Source: Gambelia wislizenii (lineage: Eukaryota > Chordata > Lepidosauria > Squamata > Crotaphytidae). Taken from it: a stretch of 64,000 bases of DNA. The notes beneath the pieces are model-generated. The model searched no databases. It was not told where the DNA came from and saw nothing but the letters and a program-made list of their open reading frames with translations. Of this stretch, positions 45,800 through 56,815 are shown piece by piece. The stretch covers positions 272,575,501 through 272,639,500 of the forward strand of contig JAUMIR010000004.1 of assembly GCA_030847615.1 (NCBI GenBank). Direction: 5' to 3'. The first letter of the stretch is position 1. Each line of letters opens with the position of its first letter. A program made the position numbers and the translations under genes.

Positions 45800-46160
45800 G
45801 CCTTGCTACGATGAGGCATTCACTACTCCCACTTGGCCAGTCCCCATCTGGCTTCTTTCATGAGCCAGGAAGGGCACAGGCCTAGTATGCACATGCTTGC
45901 TCTCTTCTCTCCAAGGATCCTGCCCACATCTTCAGGCTGTACAAACTGAAATGCATAACATAGGACAAACAAGAGCCAAGGTGGACCTGTATCAATTACA
46001 ACATCTAAGTCAAAAAGGATCCAAGCAATTTTGTCTGCAAAGTGTCATACAAATTCTTCAGAACATGTTGTTGTAAAGCAAAAATAAGTAAATAACTTAA
46101 AACCTCAGCGAAGGAGGTAGTAATAATTATACAGCATTTTTAAAACTACAAACACTTAGG
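45800..46160. other. No recognised feature
   Basis: Unassigned. Confidence 0.4.
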
Positions 46161-46165
46161 GACAA

Positions 46166-46795
46166 GAGAATCATAGAATCCTAGAATCATAGAATTGCAG
46201 ATTTGGAAGAGACCACGAGGGCCATCCAGTCCAACCCCCTGCCACGCAGGAAATCATGATCAAAGCATCCCTGACAGATGGCCATCCAGCCTCTGTTTAA
46301 AGACCTCCAAGGAAGGAGACCCCACCACGCTCCGAGGGAGTGCGTTCCACTGCCGAGCAGCTCTTACTGTCAAAAAGTTCCTTCTAATGTTGAGGTGGAA
46401 TCTCTGTTTCTGGAGCTTGCATCCATTGCTCCATGTTCCAATCTCTGGAGCAGCAGAAAACAAGCTTGCTCCATCCTCAACGTGACACCCCTTCAAATAC
46501 TTAAACAGGGCTATCATATCGCCTCTTAACCGTCTTTTTTCCAGGCTAAACATAGCTAGCTCCCTAAGTCTCTCCTCGTAAGGCATGGTTTCCAGACCTT
46601 TCACCATTTTAGTCACCCTCCTCTGGACATGCTCCAATTTGTCAATATCCTTTTTGAATTGTGGTGCCCAGAACTGGACACAGTATTCTAGGTGAGGTCT
46701 GACCAAGGCAGAATAGAGCGGCACTATTACTTCCCTTGATCTAGACACTATACTTCTATTGATGCAGCCCAAAATTGCATTGGCCTTTTGGACAA
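46166..46795 (-). mobile_element. CR1 LINE 3' end, longest open copy
   Basis: The 170-codon minus frame 46772-46260 runs from [20 protein letters not shown] through [61 protein letters not shown] to [17 protein letters not shown], uninterrupted to the natural stop. The plus strand starts with gaatcatagaatcctagaatcatag (inverse of the terminal repeats). It is the least damaged CR1 here, probably the most recent. 5'-truncated. Confidence 0.95.
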
Positions 46796-47063
46796 GATAT
46801 CTGAACTCAAAACTATTTGAATGGCTTTTTTAAATACAGTATGATGCTTTTTCTTTTCATTCACGGCACAGTGGGAAACATTATTTTAAAGGATGGGTCT
46901 TAAATATTGATAAGCTACCAAATAAAGTATTCATAAAATCAATTTGTAGGTTTTTGCTTTTTAGAGTGTGTTTTTAATAGATTTGCTGCTCTTCATAAAA
47001 ATACTGTTGGGAATTTGTATGTGTGTCTGACTTGATCATCGTCATCTTTCTCAAACAGTTACA

Positions 47064-47342
47064 TTTATTTATTTATTTTTATTTAGTTATTTATACCCCA
47101 CTCTTCAGCCACGAGGCTATCAGAGCGGCTTACAAACTGTTTTAAGCAATAGCAGTTTACACATCTACACTGCAATAAGCAGCTTCCAATGTGTCTTAGC
47201 TAATTGACACCACAAGCTGGGTACACATTTTACCAACCTATGAAAGGATGGAAGGCTGAGTGAACCTTGGAGCTTGCTGGAATTGAACTTGCAACGTGGT
47301 GACTTGCAGTACTGGCATTTAACCACTGCGCCACCAGGGCTC
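47064..47342 (-). mobile_element. tRNA-headed SINE with L2-like tail, full copy
   Basis: On the minus strand it starts gagccctggtggcgcagtgg(ttaaatgc), a tRNA-like A box, and has gcaagttcaattccagc as the B box about 40 bp on. Next come the body (gccttccatcctttc, aagctgcttattgcagtg) and a tail aagccgctctgatagcc...ggggtataaataac(taaa)n like that of L2 LINEs. A near-identical sister is at 54158-54436, a partial one at 23026. Confidence 0.88.
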
Positions 47343-47404
47343 AATCCACATTGAGTGGATTTGAATCTAGGCACCTTTACACAGATTTATTTTGTTAATT
47401 TTGC

Positions 47405-48236
47405 ATGTTTAACTTGGTGAAGAGAAGACTGAGGAATAGCATGATTGTACTCGTTAAATACCTCAAGGACTCTCACAGGGAATAGGGGATAGGCCTGTTC
47501 TCTGGTCCCCTAGGGGATAGAACCAGGTCTAATTGTTTGAAGTTACAGGAGGGTGGATCTTGTTTGAACATTAGAAGGAACCTCTTGACAGTAAGAGCAG
47601 TTGGCAATGGAACCAATTACCTAAAGAAGTGGTGGAATGTCATAGAATCATAGAGGTGAAGAGACCACAAGAGCCATCCAGTCCAACCCACTGCCATGCA
47701 GGAATACACAATCAAATCATTCCCAACAGATGGCCATCCAGCCTCTGTTTAAAAACCTCCAAAGAAGGAGACTCCACCACACTATGAGGCAGTGTATTTC
47801 ACTTCCAAACAGCTCTTACTGTCAGGAAGTTCTTCCTAATATTTAGGTGGAATCTCTTTTCCTGTAGGTTGAGTCCAGTGCTCTGTGTCCTAGTCTCTGG
47901 AGCAGCAGAAAACAAGCTTGCTCTATCCTCAGTATGACATGCCTTCAAATATTTAAGCATGGCTATCATGTCACCTTTTAACCTTCTCTTCTCCAGACTA
48001 AATATACCCAGCTCCCTAAGCCGCTTCTCATAGGGCATTGCTTCCAGACCTCCTACCATCCTGGTCATCCTCCTCTGGACAAATTCCAGTTTCTCAATAT
48101 TCTTCCTGAATTGTGGTGCCCAGAACTGGACACAGTACAAAAAGAGGCTGGACAGCTTACTGCTGGGGATGCTTTAACTGGAGATCCTGTACTGAGCAGG
48201 GGGCTGGATTTGATGGCTCATGAGGCCCCTTTCAAC
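47405..48236 (+). mobile_element. CR1 3' end split by another CR1
   Basis: Left part 47405-47638: gaagagaagactgag..., cctcaaggactctcac, ggttctaattg-like stretch, gaacattagaaggaacctc, gaagtggtggaatg (CR1 ORF2 end). Right part 48141-48236: aaaagaggctggacagcttactg...gggggctggatttgatggctc...caactctatg (end of ORF2 and 3' end). The gap holds an inverted CR1. The host copy belongs to a more diverged CR1 subtype than the inserted one. Confidence 0.85.
47641..48138 (-). mobile_element. CR1 LINE nested in a CR1
   Basis: tcatagaatcatagaggtgaagagaccac...ccatccagtccaaccc starts the inverse 3' end. The minus frame 48140-47799 encodes QFWAPQFRKNIEKLEFVQRRMTR..., [21 protein letters not shown] and FHLNIRKNFLTVRAV, then stops; the last ~50 residues are frameshifted. 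5'-truncated at CVQFW, as CR1 copies generally are. Confidence 0.9.
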
Positions 48237-48241
48237 TCTAT

Positions 48242-48870
48242 GGGCCCATCTATATGAGGGGAAAGATGTGCATTGATGTGTACTCATGAAAATTTGAAGC
48301 TGTATAGACTTGTCCTAATGGTGTTTGGCAAAATCGCAGGCATGTGAGGCTATCTGCTTTTGCTGTCCCAACAGGCATGCCTGCGATTCAATATGGCAGC
48401 CACAACTCACATTTTTATTTTTGTCAGTTGCTGCTGCTGAATGGTATTTTTTTAAAAAAGGCATATCTAAGGTGCGAAAGTTTGATAGTGCAATATTCCA
48501 CCTAAGTAAACATAAAAAATAAAAGGAAAAGGCTGTTTCATTGCCTCAGCACACTATCGCTAAGGCAAAAATGCAAGATGGCAGTTCCTGGGTGCTTGCC
48601 TTAGCAAGCCCTGCGCCCTGCTCCCATCTGGCCAATCAGCTTTCTATTCTGCTTTTCTTGGGCTATGCAAATAAATTTGATCACCTATTCTAATGGTCGA
48701 TCATGTGCATTCCCCATGGAGTTTTTAAAAAACATCGGGGAAAGCCCCAAAACCTGTTCCCTTGGGGTTTATGGTAATTTGGACCCCCTCCAACTGAATA
48801 TGGCAGAATTATGCAGGATTGCATTAGGACAAGTAGGATTCTAAGCAAATTCTAAGATTCTATATGATTT
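48242..48870. mobile_element. Family B element, truncated on the right
   Basis: GGGCCCATCTATATGAGG directly follows the CR1 end. Its interior (ggccaatcagctt, gtgcattcc, ggggaaagcccc, ggattctaagcaaat) follows the 10486-11155 copy in order and orientation. The right TIR is not recognisable. Confidence 0.6.
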
Positions 48871-48874
48871 TTCT

Positions 48875-50665
48875 TTTGTCCCCCTTCTGTCATTGCACAC
48901 AGCTCCAAAATGTGCTTTATGCTGATTTAAGGGAGCAGTATGTTAGTTTAAGTCAACAGGAGGATTCTAGTCCATTTTATAAATGATTATATTATATAAT
49001 ATATAATATGTGAGAATTTTTGATACTAAAGTCGGGACACAGCTGCAACTTATCTTGCTCATTAATGGATTATCTTTGGTTAGTAAACAACAATGGTTGG
49101 CATTTTATAAATTTGCTATAAGAGCGTCAGTCATTCAAACTGACTTTTCTGTCTTTAGCAATCAATAAATATAGGTTCTCAAGTGTCATGGGATGAAATA
49201 CTAACCCCAGCACATTCATGGAGTGCGTAGCTGACATCACAGCTTGGATGGATTCAATACTTTCATTCTGCTGATGGAACTGCTTCCCTTAGCGGAAACA
49301 GTAGCCCCTGTGCACCCTAAAAACCTATTATAAAGCACTCAGAAGGTCTCCAGTACAGGTTTTTGGGTGACACAGAGTACTGCAGGAAGAAGGAGAGTGA
49401 AGTAAAAGCCTGTCACACATGCCAATGAACAGGGATTAGTTCAATATTGGATTTAAGTGAATAACATCACAGTCCATGGTTCTAATCCAGAATCTTGTGT
49501 GAACATAACAAAAAAGAGATGCACTGACAAAGCTAACTTTCCGCAGAAATAAATAAATAAAGTTTAAATCCATATGCATGGAGGTATTCCAGGTATGTAC
49601 CAAAGTTCTGTGCCTGAAGTTAACCAGGAGCCTAGGATAATTTAGGATGAGGGAGAATTTCATTTGTTCTGCATTATTAAGTGCACCAACCTAAAACCTT
49701 CCAAGACTAATGTGTAAATCAGTTATCTTTGAGAAAGCACCTTTCTCCAAAAAGCTCAGTGCAGTTTTTAGGTGAAATTTTTCAAATAAAACTATGTGTT
49801 ATCGAAAGTGGAGAAGAAACATGAATATATTAGAGGATGTTGGGTACAAAAGCATTTTTTCATTAGTGTTTAAAATGATAGACTGATATGGAAACTGGGC
49901 ACAGTAGACTTATGAATGAATACATACAAAATAGATACCGAATGGATATGGGCTGGGTTTTTTATAATCCCTAATCAGAATGCATGAGAAAACATATTGG
50001 CAATGGAAAGTTTGGCTATATATTTTGAGATACAAAGATTGATAAAAGTGGATACTAAGTCCCCTACATCAATTATCAATTTGACAAGCTCATGTCAAAG
50101 AAACAGCAAATGTTTATTTGTATATGCAAGACTGCTTGGTCCAATATTCCTGAAGCATTGCAGACTTGAGGAGAAAAACACAATTGGCTCAAGAAAGATT
50201 TGTGAATATGGATGTTGCTTCTGTTTTAGGGAAAGGGGTTGTCTCCACAAGAAGAAATACTTTGAGTTGGAAACATGTTAGCAATCATGGACTGAATTAA
50301 CTTTGTTAAAACCCTTGGAGCCTTCCCTTTATATAACAGGTTGTCAAGCAACTTGATGTTAGCTATCACAGTCATATGTGAACATAAAACATAATATAAT
50401 AGATACACACAGCTGGAAGGAAGAACAAAATAATCAAATACAAACTTCAACCTCAGGGCAAGATCTGCCAGTTTTTCTTCATCTTTCCTCAAAGCAATCA
50501 GTTTCTCAAACCTGTACACTCCCGTATTCCAACAGGGATTTTAAAAAAAGATAGTTGAAGGGAGAATGGAAAGCTAAAAGTAACTTACATACTACATCTC
50601 TTTATTGCTTCTGTTGTTGTACTGTTTGGGTCAGTTTATTTCCGCTGTTTTTACTGGCAAGTGCT
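48875..50665. other. No recognised gene
   Basis: AT-rich. The 94-codon plus frame (49997-50281) and 97-codon minus frame (50519-50226) overlap and lack motifs. Confidence 0.4.
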
Positions 50666-50672
50666 TGGAGCA

Positions 50673-51990
50673 TACAAGGCATGTCTATTAAATAATGAGA
50701 CTGATAACAATAACCCATCTTTATTTATATGTATTACAATTCTAATGCTTGTCCCCTTCAATATACTCCACATTCACACTTACACACCGATGCAGTCTTG
50801 TTTTCCGCTGGTCGAAGGCACGGAGCAGGTCAGTTTCTGTCAGCTGTTTCTTTTTTACTGCATCAATTGACAGAAAACATGTTCCTTTAAGCACCAATTT
50901 CACTTTAGGGAAAAGAAAAAAGTCACATGGTGCCAAATCTGGTGAATATGGAGGATGTTCAAGTGTAATAATGTGTTTATCAGCCAAAAACTGCTTCACA
51001 GAAAGTGCTGTATGAGCAGGTGCATTATCTTGGTGATGAATGAAACCATTTCCCTGCAGTTCTGGCCTTTCCCCCCAGAATACTTCTCTCACTGTGATGT
51101 CGAAGGCTTTCACAGCTGACATCCTTATTTTTTCTGTGGGCGAAAATGTCAGGCGAAATGTCAGGAATAAACTCTTCCAGAACACGGCCTCACAGCCTGC
51201 AAAAATCCCATAGAAAACCTATCTTTCTCTCAGCTTTGTCAAAACTTCCTTATAAAAATGCTGGTCCACTATTCTGCCGTCTGGAACCCATTCTGCCAAA
51301 ATTATGCCCTTGATGTAAAAAACAATGACAATGAGCATGGCTTTGAATGTGGACTTGTTTTGACAGGCTGTTTTCATTCTTGGTGATGATGGTGTTCTAC
51401 AGTGCATTGACTGTCATTTTGTTTCAGGATCATACTGGAAGATCCAGGTTTCCTTGTGACACTCTTTTTACTCTGGTGTGAGAACCCTAGGGATCATCTT
51501 GGCCCAAACTTTTCTCATGTAGAGATCCTCATGCAAAATTTTCCATGCAGTGTCTTTGTCAATGTTCATCGCTTCAGCTTTCATTTGGACATTGAGTCGA
51601 TAGTCTCTTTGAACAATCTGGCTGATTTTTTCCACAATTTCTTGGGCTCTTGAAGTGGAAGGTCGTCCAGGGCATTCATTGTCTTCCACATTCTCATGCC
51701 TTTCTCTGAATCTTTTGTGCCACTCAAACACATGTGCACAAGACACACAGTCTTCCCCATAGGCCTCAGTAAGCATTTGAAAATATTCTGTTGGTGTTTT
51801 ATTCAATTTTACTAAAAAATTTCAATTTGACATGTTGCTTGATTTTTAAACTTAGCATTTTTCCAGCACACAACAGATAGCACAGCTGCTTTAAACAATG
51901 ACTGACGATTAACTGCTGTATGTTTACATCATAGCAGGAAAGCATTTAAGTGTACGACATTTATATTATATTATATTATTTTGTGGAGAC
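50673..51990 (-). mobile_element. Mariner element, inactive
   Basis: A possible left terminus TACAAGGCATGTCTATTAAA lies at 50673, before the end of the transposase relic. The opposite TIR (right of 51806) is not convincingly found; the sequence there becomes (ATTAT)n-like at 51960-51980. The total length suits a 1.3 kb mariner. Confidence 0.75.
50742..51806 (-). pseudogene. Mariner transposase relic (D34D type)
   Basis: Three minus frames in order. 51806-51468 holds the N-terminal helix-turn-helix part (FEWHKRFRERHENVEDNE, GRPSTSRAQEIV, KAEAMNIDKDTAWKILHEDL). 51407-51219 holds the middle (KAMLIVIVFYIKGIILAEW, VDQHFYKEVLTKLRER). 51185-50742 holds two catalytic aspartates, in FIHHQDNAPAH and SPDLAPCDFFLFPK, exactly 34 residues apart, which is diagnostic of mariner. 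At least two disruptions (near 51.45 and 51.2 kb) break the gene. The length of about 1065 bp matches a complete mariner transposase of roughly 345-350 residues. The enzyme would cut and join DNA at TIRs with TA target duplication; this copy cannot. Confidence 0.93.
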
Positions 51991-51994
51991 AACA

Positions 51995-52920
51995 GATTGA
52001 AAGTATTGTCAGATTTAAAGAAATCTTTTAATATCATTTCTGTAAATGAAATTTATGTAACTTTCAAACTACAGAACTATAGCACTACAATTACCCTTTA
52101 AACACAATGGAAGCATACTATAAAATGATGTATTACATGCCCTGACATCCCCTCCCCTCCAATAACTCATTAATTGGCAATAATTTATTATTTGGCTTAT
52201 ATTAACATTTCACATGGTTAGGCAGTACACCAGGGCAGCCCAAATATAGGGACTAGTGGAGGTTTACTCAAAACCTACAAAGAGGTCTTGGAAATTCCCC
52301 CCAAAGCAGACATGCCTGGGCAGAAATTATACCAATCCCCCTTAGACAAATTGTTAGAGAGGGATGTGCTAATTCTCCTGAATGAACCTAGTACACAGTC
52401 ATACTTTCAAAACAAACAAGTGACTGTAACACCCATCACTCGGCAAATTGTTTTCTTTCACACCTCTCTCACACACAAAGCAGAGGATGCCTGAAGCCCA
52501 TCAGTCTTAATGCTTCTACTATTAGCAGCAATCAACATTTCATTTTGGGAAACTCACTCAAGTATTGTTACTCAAAACACTCCTTAAAGGTAAATACTGG
52601 GTATAAATATTACCCCAAAATACAACCAAAGTGTGTCCAGTCTTCCAGATGCTGTTAGTCTGTTGGTTTGCTGTGTCATCCAGCACACATAGCAGTACTT
52701 CTTTGCTGCATAAATCTCTGCTTTTTGGACAGGTAATCAGACTCGCAAATGAATCCTTTGTGCATCTTCCAACAACCAGTCCCAAAACTAAGCTTGCTAA
52801 ATGCAAGATGTATAGCTGAGAAAAACAGTGTGCTCTGATAAACAAATATCTTTCATCACTTGATGGAATGTATCTTGCAAAAATACCTAGTTTGATCCTT
52901 AGTGTGCCAGATTATTGGTT
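51995..52920. other. No recognised gene
   Basis: Unassigned; short frames at 52.3-52.5 and 52.56-52.85 kb lack motifs. Confidence 0.4.
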
Positions 52921-52923
52921 AAG

Positions 52924-53297
52924 AAGGACAGATTGTGACAAATTTTGTCACGATGTCAGAAAAATTGTCTTATTCTATTAGAAGCTGTAATGAAAACACA
53001 AAGACACATTTATTTCAAGAGGACTGGTTTATTTTGATTGAATATCTTTTGAACAATGCACAGCGCCTTTTACCACCAAGCAACCAACGCCATTTATGGA
53101 AAGATGTATTTCACAACTTGAAATAATCAGATGAAGTACCTGAACTTGCTCCTTTACACCGGTATAGAAGAATTGACTTTTTTTCTGAAATCACAATATC
53201 TTGAACTGTGGCTTGTTGTTTTCCCCTGTTTTATGCGGTTATATTTTGAATTAAGTTAATAAAATTTCCAATTAAAAAAAAAAAAGGACAGATTGTG
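52924..53297 (+). pseudogene. Processed retrocopy of an unidentified mRNA 3' part
   Basis: AAGGACAGATTGTG occurs at 52924-52937 and again at 53284-53297, bracketing 346 bp that end in an A-run from 53274. A canonical AATAAA (53258-53263) lies 10 bases before the A-run. The left junction reads ggtt/aagaagg, close to the TT/AAAA cut of an L1-type endonuclease. These are the hallmarks of mRNA retroposition. The insert holds an open frame with ATG at 52953, about 57 codons (MSEKLSYSI..., QEDWFILIEYLLNNAQRLLP, ending LWKDVFHNLK at 53126) and then about 150 bp of untranslated sequence. I do not recognise the parent gene. Absence of stops and the perfect 14-bp duplication suggest a fairly young insertion, probably 5'-truncated. 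Confidence 0.85.
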
Positions 53298-53299
53298 GA

Positions 53300-53905
53300 A
53301 AGGAAGACAGGTAACTTTCCCAAGCTCTGTGAAAACTGGGATTTTGGAGAGGGTTTCTGCAGAACAAATGGAAAGAGAATGCACACACAGGGGGAAGAAT
53401 CATCACAGCATAGTGGTTTAGCTTATTAAAAGATTTCCTTTCCTGCCAAGTCCATTCAACAAAAAAGGATTGTATACAAATCCACTGGATCACAATATTC
53501 AAAAGAAAAAAAAGTATTAATTCAATCTCTGCTTGTTTTAATGAAACATTTTAATCTGTTCATCTTATCTTTTGGCAAGCACTTTATTTTGGTGGTTTAT
53601 CAGCCAGTTATCAAGATGGCTTTTACTTAGATATTAGGCTTGCTTTTTGCATTTCCATTTAACATGGGCATACATTTTAGAAAATGATAAAGCAACAGAC
53701 ACACACACCTACCTATATAGCGGGGACAGGGGAATGCCCAGCTGTCCAGCTGTTGAGCAAAACAAGAAAAATCAATGTCTTCCACTCACATGGCCACAAA
53801 AAGATTAAATGCTTCCCATTTATCTGACATCATACACAGATATTAAGAGGATTCTGAATGAATTAATGTGGTTTTACATGAGCAATACTTTTTAGATGGT
53901 AGACA
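53300..53905. other. No recognised feature
   Basis: AT-rich. Confidence 0.4.
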
Positions 53906-53909
53906 TTAA

Positions 53910-54154
53910 GAGACTGTGGAGATGTGGCAAAAACTGCATCAGAAGAATGAAATGATAACAGAAGAGGGTGACATTATCAGATGATGTTGTCCTTCAGTCA
54001 TTCCAGGGGCATAGTGCGGGCATGAATAATGCATCCCTTTTTATTGATGTCTTAACCCATCAATAAAAAAGTGATGCTTCATCTGCGCCAGCACAATGCC
54101 CCAGGAATGGCTGAGGACGTGGGTATCTGATAATGTTGCCCTTTCTGTTATCGT
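53910..54154. mobile_element. Fold-back derivative of family A
   Basis: It starts with agatgtggcaaaaactgcatcag, like the 57048 copy. The stretch gataacagaag...ggtgacattatcagat (53954-53985) pairs with atctgataatgttgcc...ctgttatc (54125-54152), and the arms converge on ctttttattgatgtcttaacccatcaataaaaaag (54027-54073). The right end abuts the tail of the SINE at 54158, so the outer right terminus is missing. Confidence 0.7.
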
Positions 54155-54157
54155 CCC

Positions 54158-54436
54158 TTTTTATTATTATTATTATTTAGTTATTTATACCCCACTCTTC
54201 AGCCACAAGGCTATCAGAGCGGCTTACAAATTGTTTTAAGCAATAGCAATTTACACATCTACACTGCATTAAACAGTTTCCAATGTGTGTTAGCTAATTG
54301 CCCCCACAAGCTGGGTCCTCATTTTACCGACCTACAAAAGGATGGAAGGCTGAGTGAACCTTGGAGCCCGCTGGAATCGAACTCGCAACGTGGTGACTTG
54401 CAGTACTGGCATTTAACCACTGCGCCACCAGGACTC
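54158..54436 (-). mobile_element. tRNA-headed SINE with L2-like tail, full copy
   Basis: It follows 47064-47342 almost base for base: minus-strand start gtcctggtggcgcagtgg, B box gcgagttcgattccagc (better preserved here), body, then the tail gggtataaataac(taa)n. The good B box indicates RNA polymerase III ancestry. Confidence 0.9.
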
Positions 54437-54493
54437 CGGTTCTTTTGATGCAATTTGGGATGCATTTTTTTGTCAAGTTTCCCTCCATCCTTA

Positions 54494-55048
54494 GGGCTCA
54501 TCTACATGAAGTGGGATATGCCAGCTCCCTGCTGGTGTATCCTGGCTGCCGATCAGGCCCATTGTTCCCCTGTTCCCTCCACAGCCTGTTGCTGCAGCCA
54601 CTGCCATTCCCTCACTGTCATGGAAGGCAGGAAGGGGGGCCACAACATGTGACCAAGGCCTCCTGCCTGTGTCCTGCATTGGTCACATGCTGTGGGACTT
54701 CTTCCTGCCTTCCAAGACAATGAGGGAAATGGTGGTGGCTGCAGTGATGGGCTGTGGAGGGAACAGGAGAGCCAGGGAAACTGACAGAAGCAGCAGCAAG
54801 GGCTGGCCTGCCATATGGGCTCCTGCAGACTTGTAGTGTCCAATCTGTTTTCTCCCAGCAGAAATGGATTAAACCAGGTATTATTCTAAAACATTGTATA
54901 CCCTGCCTCCCCCAGTCTGAACCGTGTATCTGTCCTGGGGCAGTGAGGACTTCTCCAGGGCAGAACGGGGCAAATGCCTTGTGTCATCAGGACTTCAGGC
55001 CTCTGAGATGGTGGCAAGATAGAATATATTGCCCATCTATACCAGCCC
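54494..55048. mobile_element. Non-autonomous TIR element, family B, copy 4
   Basis: Ends GGGCTCATCTACATG and ...CCCATCTATACCAGCCC, 555 bp, flanked by TTA (54491-54493; 55049-55051). The middle is palindromic (gtgaccaaggcctcctgcc...tgcattggtcacatg; ctccacagcctgttgctgcagcc...ggctgcagtgatgggctgtggag). The overlapping Cys/His/Pro-rich frames on both strands are composition shadows. Confidence 0.8.
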
Positions 55049-55051
55049 TTA

Positions 55052-55277
55052 GGCTGCTGACACACTGCAATAATAATGCAGTTTGATACTACTTTAACTA
55101 CCACGGCTCAATGCTATGAAATTCTGGGATTTGTAGTTTTGTGAGATATTTAGCCTTCTCTGTCAGAGAACTCTGGTGCCACAACAAACTACAAATCCCA
55201 GAAATCCATAGGATGGAACCATGATTGTTGAAGTGGTGTCAAGCTACATTATTTCTGCACTGTGTAAGCAGACACAG
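55052..55277. mobile_element. Palindromic MITE abutting family B copy 4
   Basis: Left arm ggctgctgacacactgcaataataatgcagtttgatac...ggctcaatgctatga...tctgggatttgtagttttgt pairs with right arm aacaaactacaaatcccaga...gatggaacc...gtgtcaagctacattatttctgcactgtg. The arms are about 85 bp. The caatgctatg...gggatttgtagttt motif is common in iguanian repeats as I recall it. Confidence 0.8.
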
Positions 55278-55279
55278 CT

Positions 55280-56715
55280 AATATTTAGCTTGTTTGTCAT
55301 TGACAGTTATATATATTATGCAGTTGTACAGTTGAATGAAATTGAATGCTTCAACTCCGTTTGGACCAGTTTTGCATCCAAATATTCAGTGCAATCAATT
55401 AATGGACTGGATACAAATTTAATTATGACACATGCAAGTCCTAGTGATTTCAATGAGTGTTCTCTAAGCAAGAGAAAGTCTAAATCTAATTCTTTGTCTT
55501 TGTGCGTATGTTCTTGTGGTATATGTGTGTTTGTGTGTGTGGCTTTCCAATATGGAAAGGATAGAACACCATCCTGTGTGATGTGGCCCTAATTCCAAGC
55601 TATTGTTAAGATTATTTCAAATATTAAAAGATTAGTTCCTTTAATAGCAGTCTAGTCATAAGACTAATGTTTTTCACCTCTCTGTACTATTGATCATTTT
55701 ATGTTATTTTTTTTAAAAAAATTCTACATTGAGTGTCTCATTCATAGTTCATTTTTAAAAAAAAATATGTGCAATTGACAAGGTGTAATAATGGTCCTTG
55801 GCTGTGATATTAAACATATCTGCTTTTCCCAATGCCCCAAAATCTGTTCATAATAATTAATTTAATTAATTAGGTTTTGTTTTAATGAAATTACTTGAAA
55901 TTCCTGTCATATCTACAGTACTCCCTTTATATCCTGTGAACAGCACTTTGGAAAGATCTATGTTTGTTTTCCATGAAAGTCTCAGTGAGCTGTTTATATA
56001 CACACAAACAGTTTCCAATTGTTAAAAAAATCTTCAATTGGCTTATCCTTTAGAGCTCACATTAGTTTGGCAGTTTGGACTAACTCAGCAACCTTAACAA
56101 TCCATTCTTCTGTAGTCCATGTCCAGGTCTGAGCAAACAACATTCTTGCTTCTGTTAACATGTATCAAAGAAATAATCCATGTTTTCTATCTAGTTTTTT
56201 TATTCATAACATTCAGCAGAAACATTTCTGGTAATGTTACAAAATCTACCTTTTAAAAAAAAATATATGGATTAACATATAAATGCCCACTGTGAACTCA
56301 TTGGCTGATGCTTCCTTCTGCTTTCCAGAGAGCCAAGGGGGCACACACTGCCTTCTGGGAGGAAGATGCCAGTGCTCCAAAGATGGAGGAACTGCTGGTG
56401 TCCTGCTCTCGCCCTGGACTACAAGGCAAGTGTGTAGTAAGTCACACAACTTTTATACTCTAACAAATGAAACAAAGGGGGAAGGGATCACAACTGTTCC
56501 AAAGGAGACTGCGATACTGGGGGCAGAAGTGTACAGTTAAAAAAAAATAATTTCAGGGCATTGTTCTCGCCCTGATGTTCCTTTCCTCACACTGAGGGTC
56601 TGGAGAAGAGGTCTAGTCTTGCAATTTGGGGCCAGGCCCTCAGATCTGGGAATTCTACTTATAATCACAACCTTCTTTAATAGTGAAGGTGCATTTTATT
56701 AAAATTTGTGGTTTA
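55280..56715. other. No recognised gene
   Basis: A 123-codon frame (55221-55592) begins in the MITE and runs through a (TG)n-rich Cys/Val segment; no motif. An aattaattaatt run lies at about 55855-55872. Confidence 0.45.
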
Positions 56716-56721
56716 TCCATG

Positions 56722-56815
56722 GAGGCCCAGTGGCTGAGTGGGGGTTTGAACCTTAGTCTCTCAGAGTCTTAGTCCAACACTCAAACCACTACACCACACT
56801 GACTCTCACATACTC
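56722..56815 (-). mobile_element. Sauria-type SINE, tRNA-head fragment
   Basis: atggaggcccagtggctgagtgggggtttgaac...gtccaacactcaaaccactacaccacactgactctc is the inverse of the tRNA-like head seen at 61232. No tail. Confidence 0.65.

Noticed and set aside
54445..55086. Cys/Pro-rich frames as small secreted proteins
   Set aside because: They overlap on both strands within the palindromic family B element; no family or signal context beyond composition.
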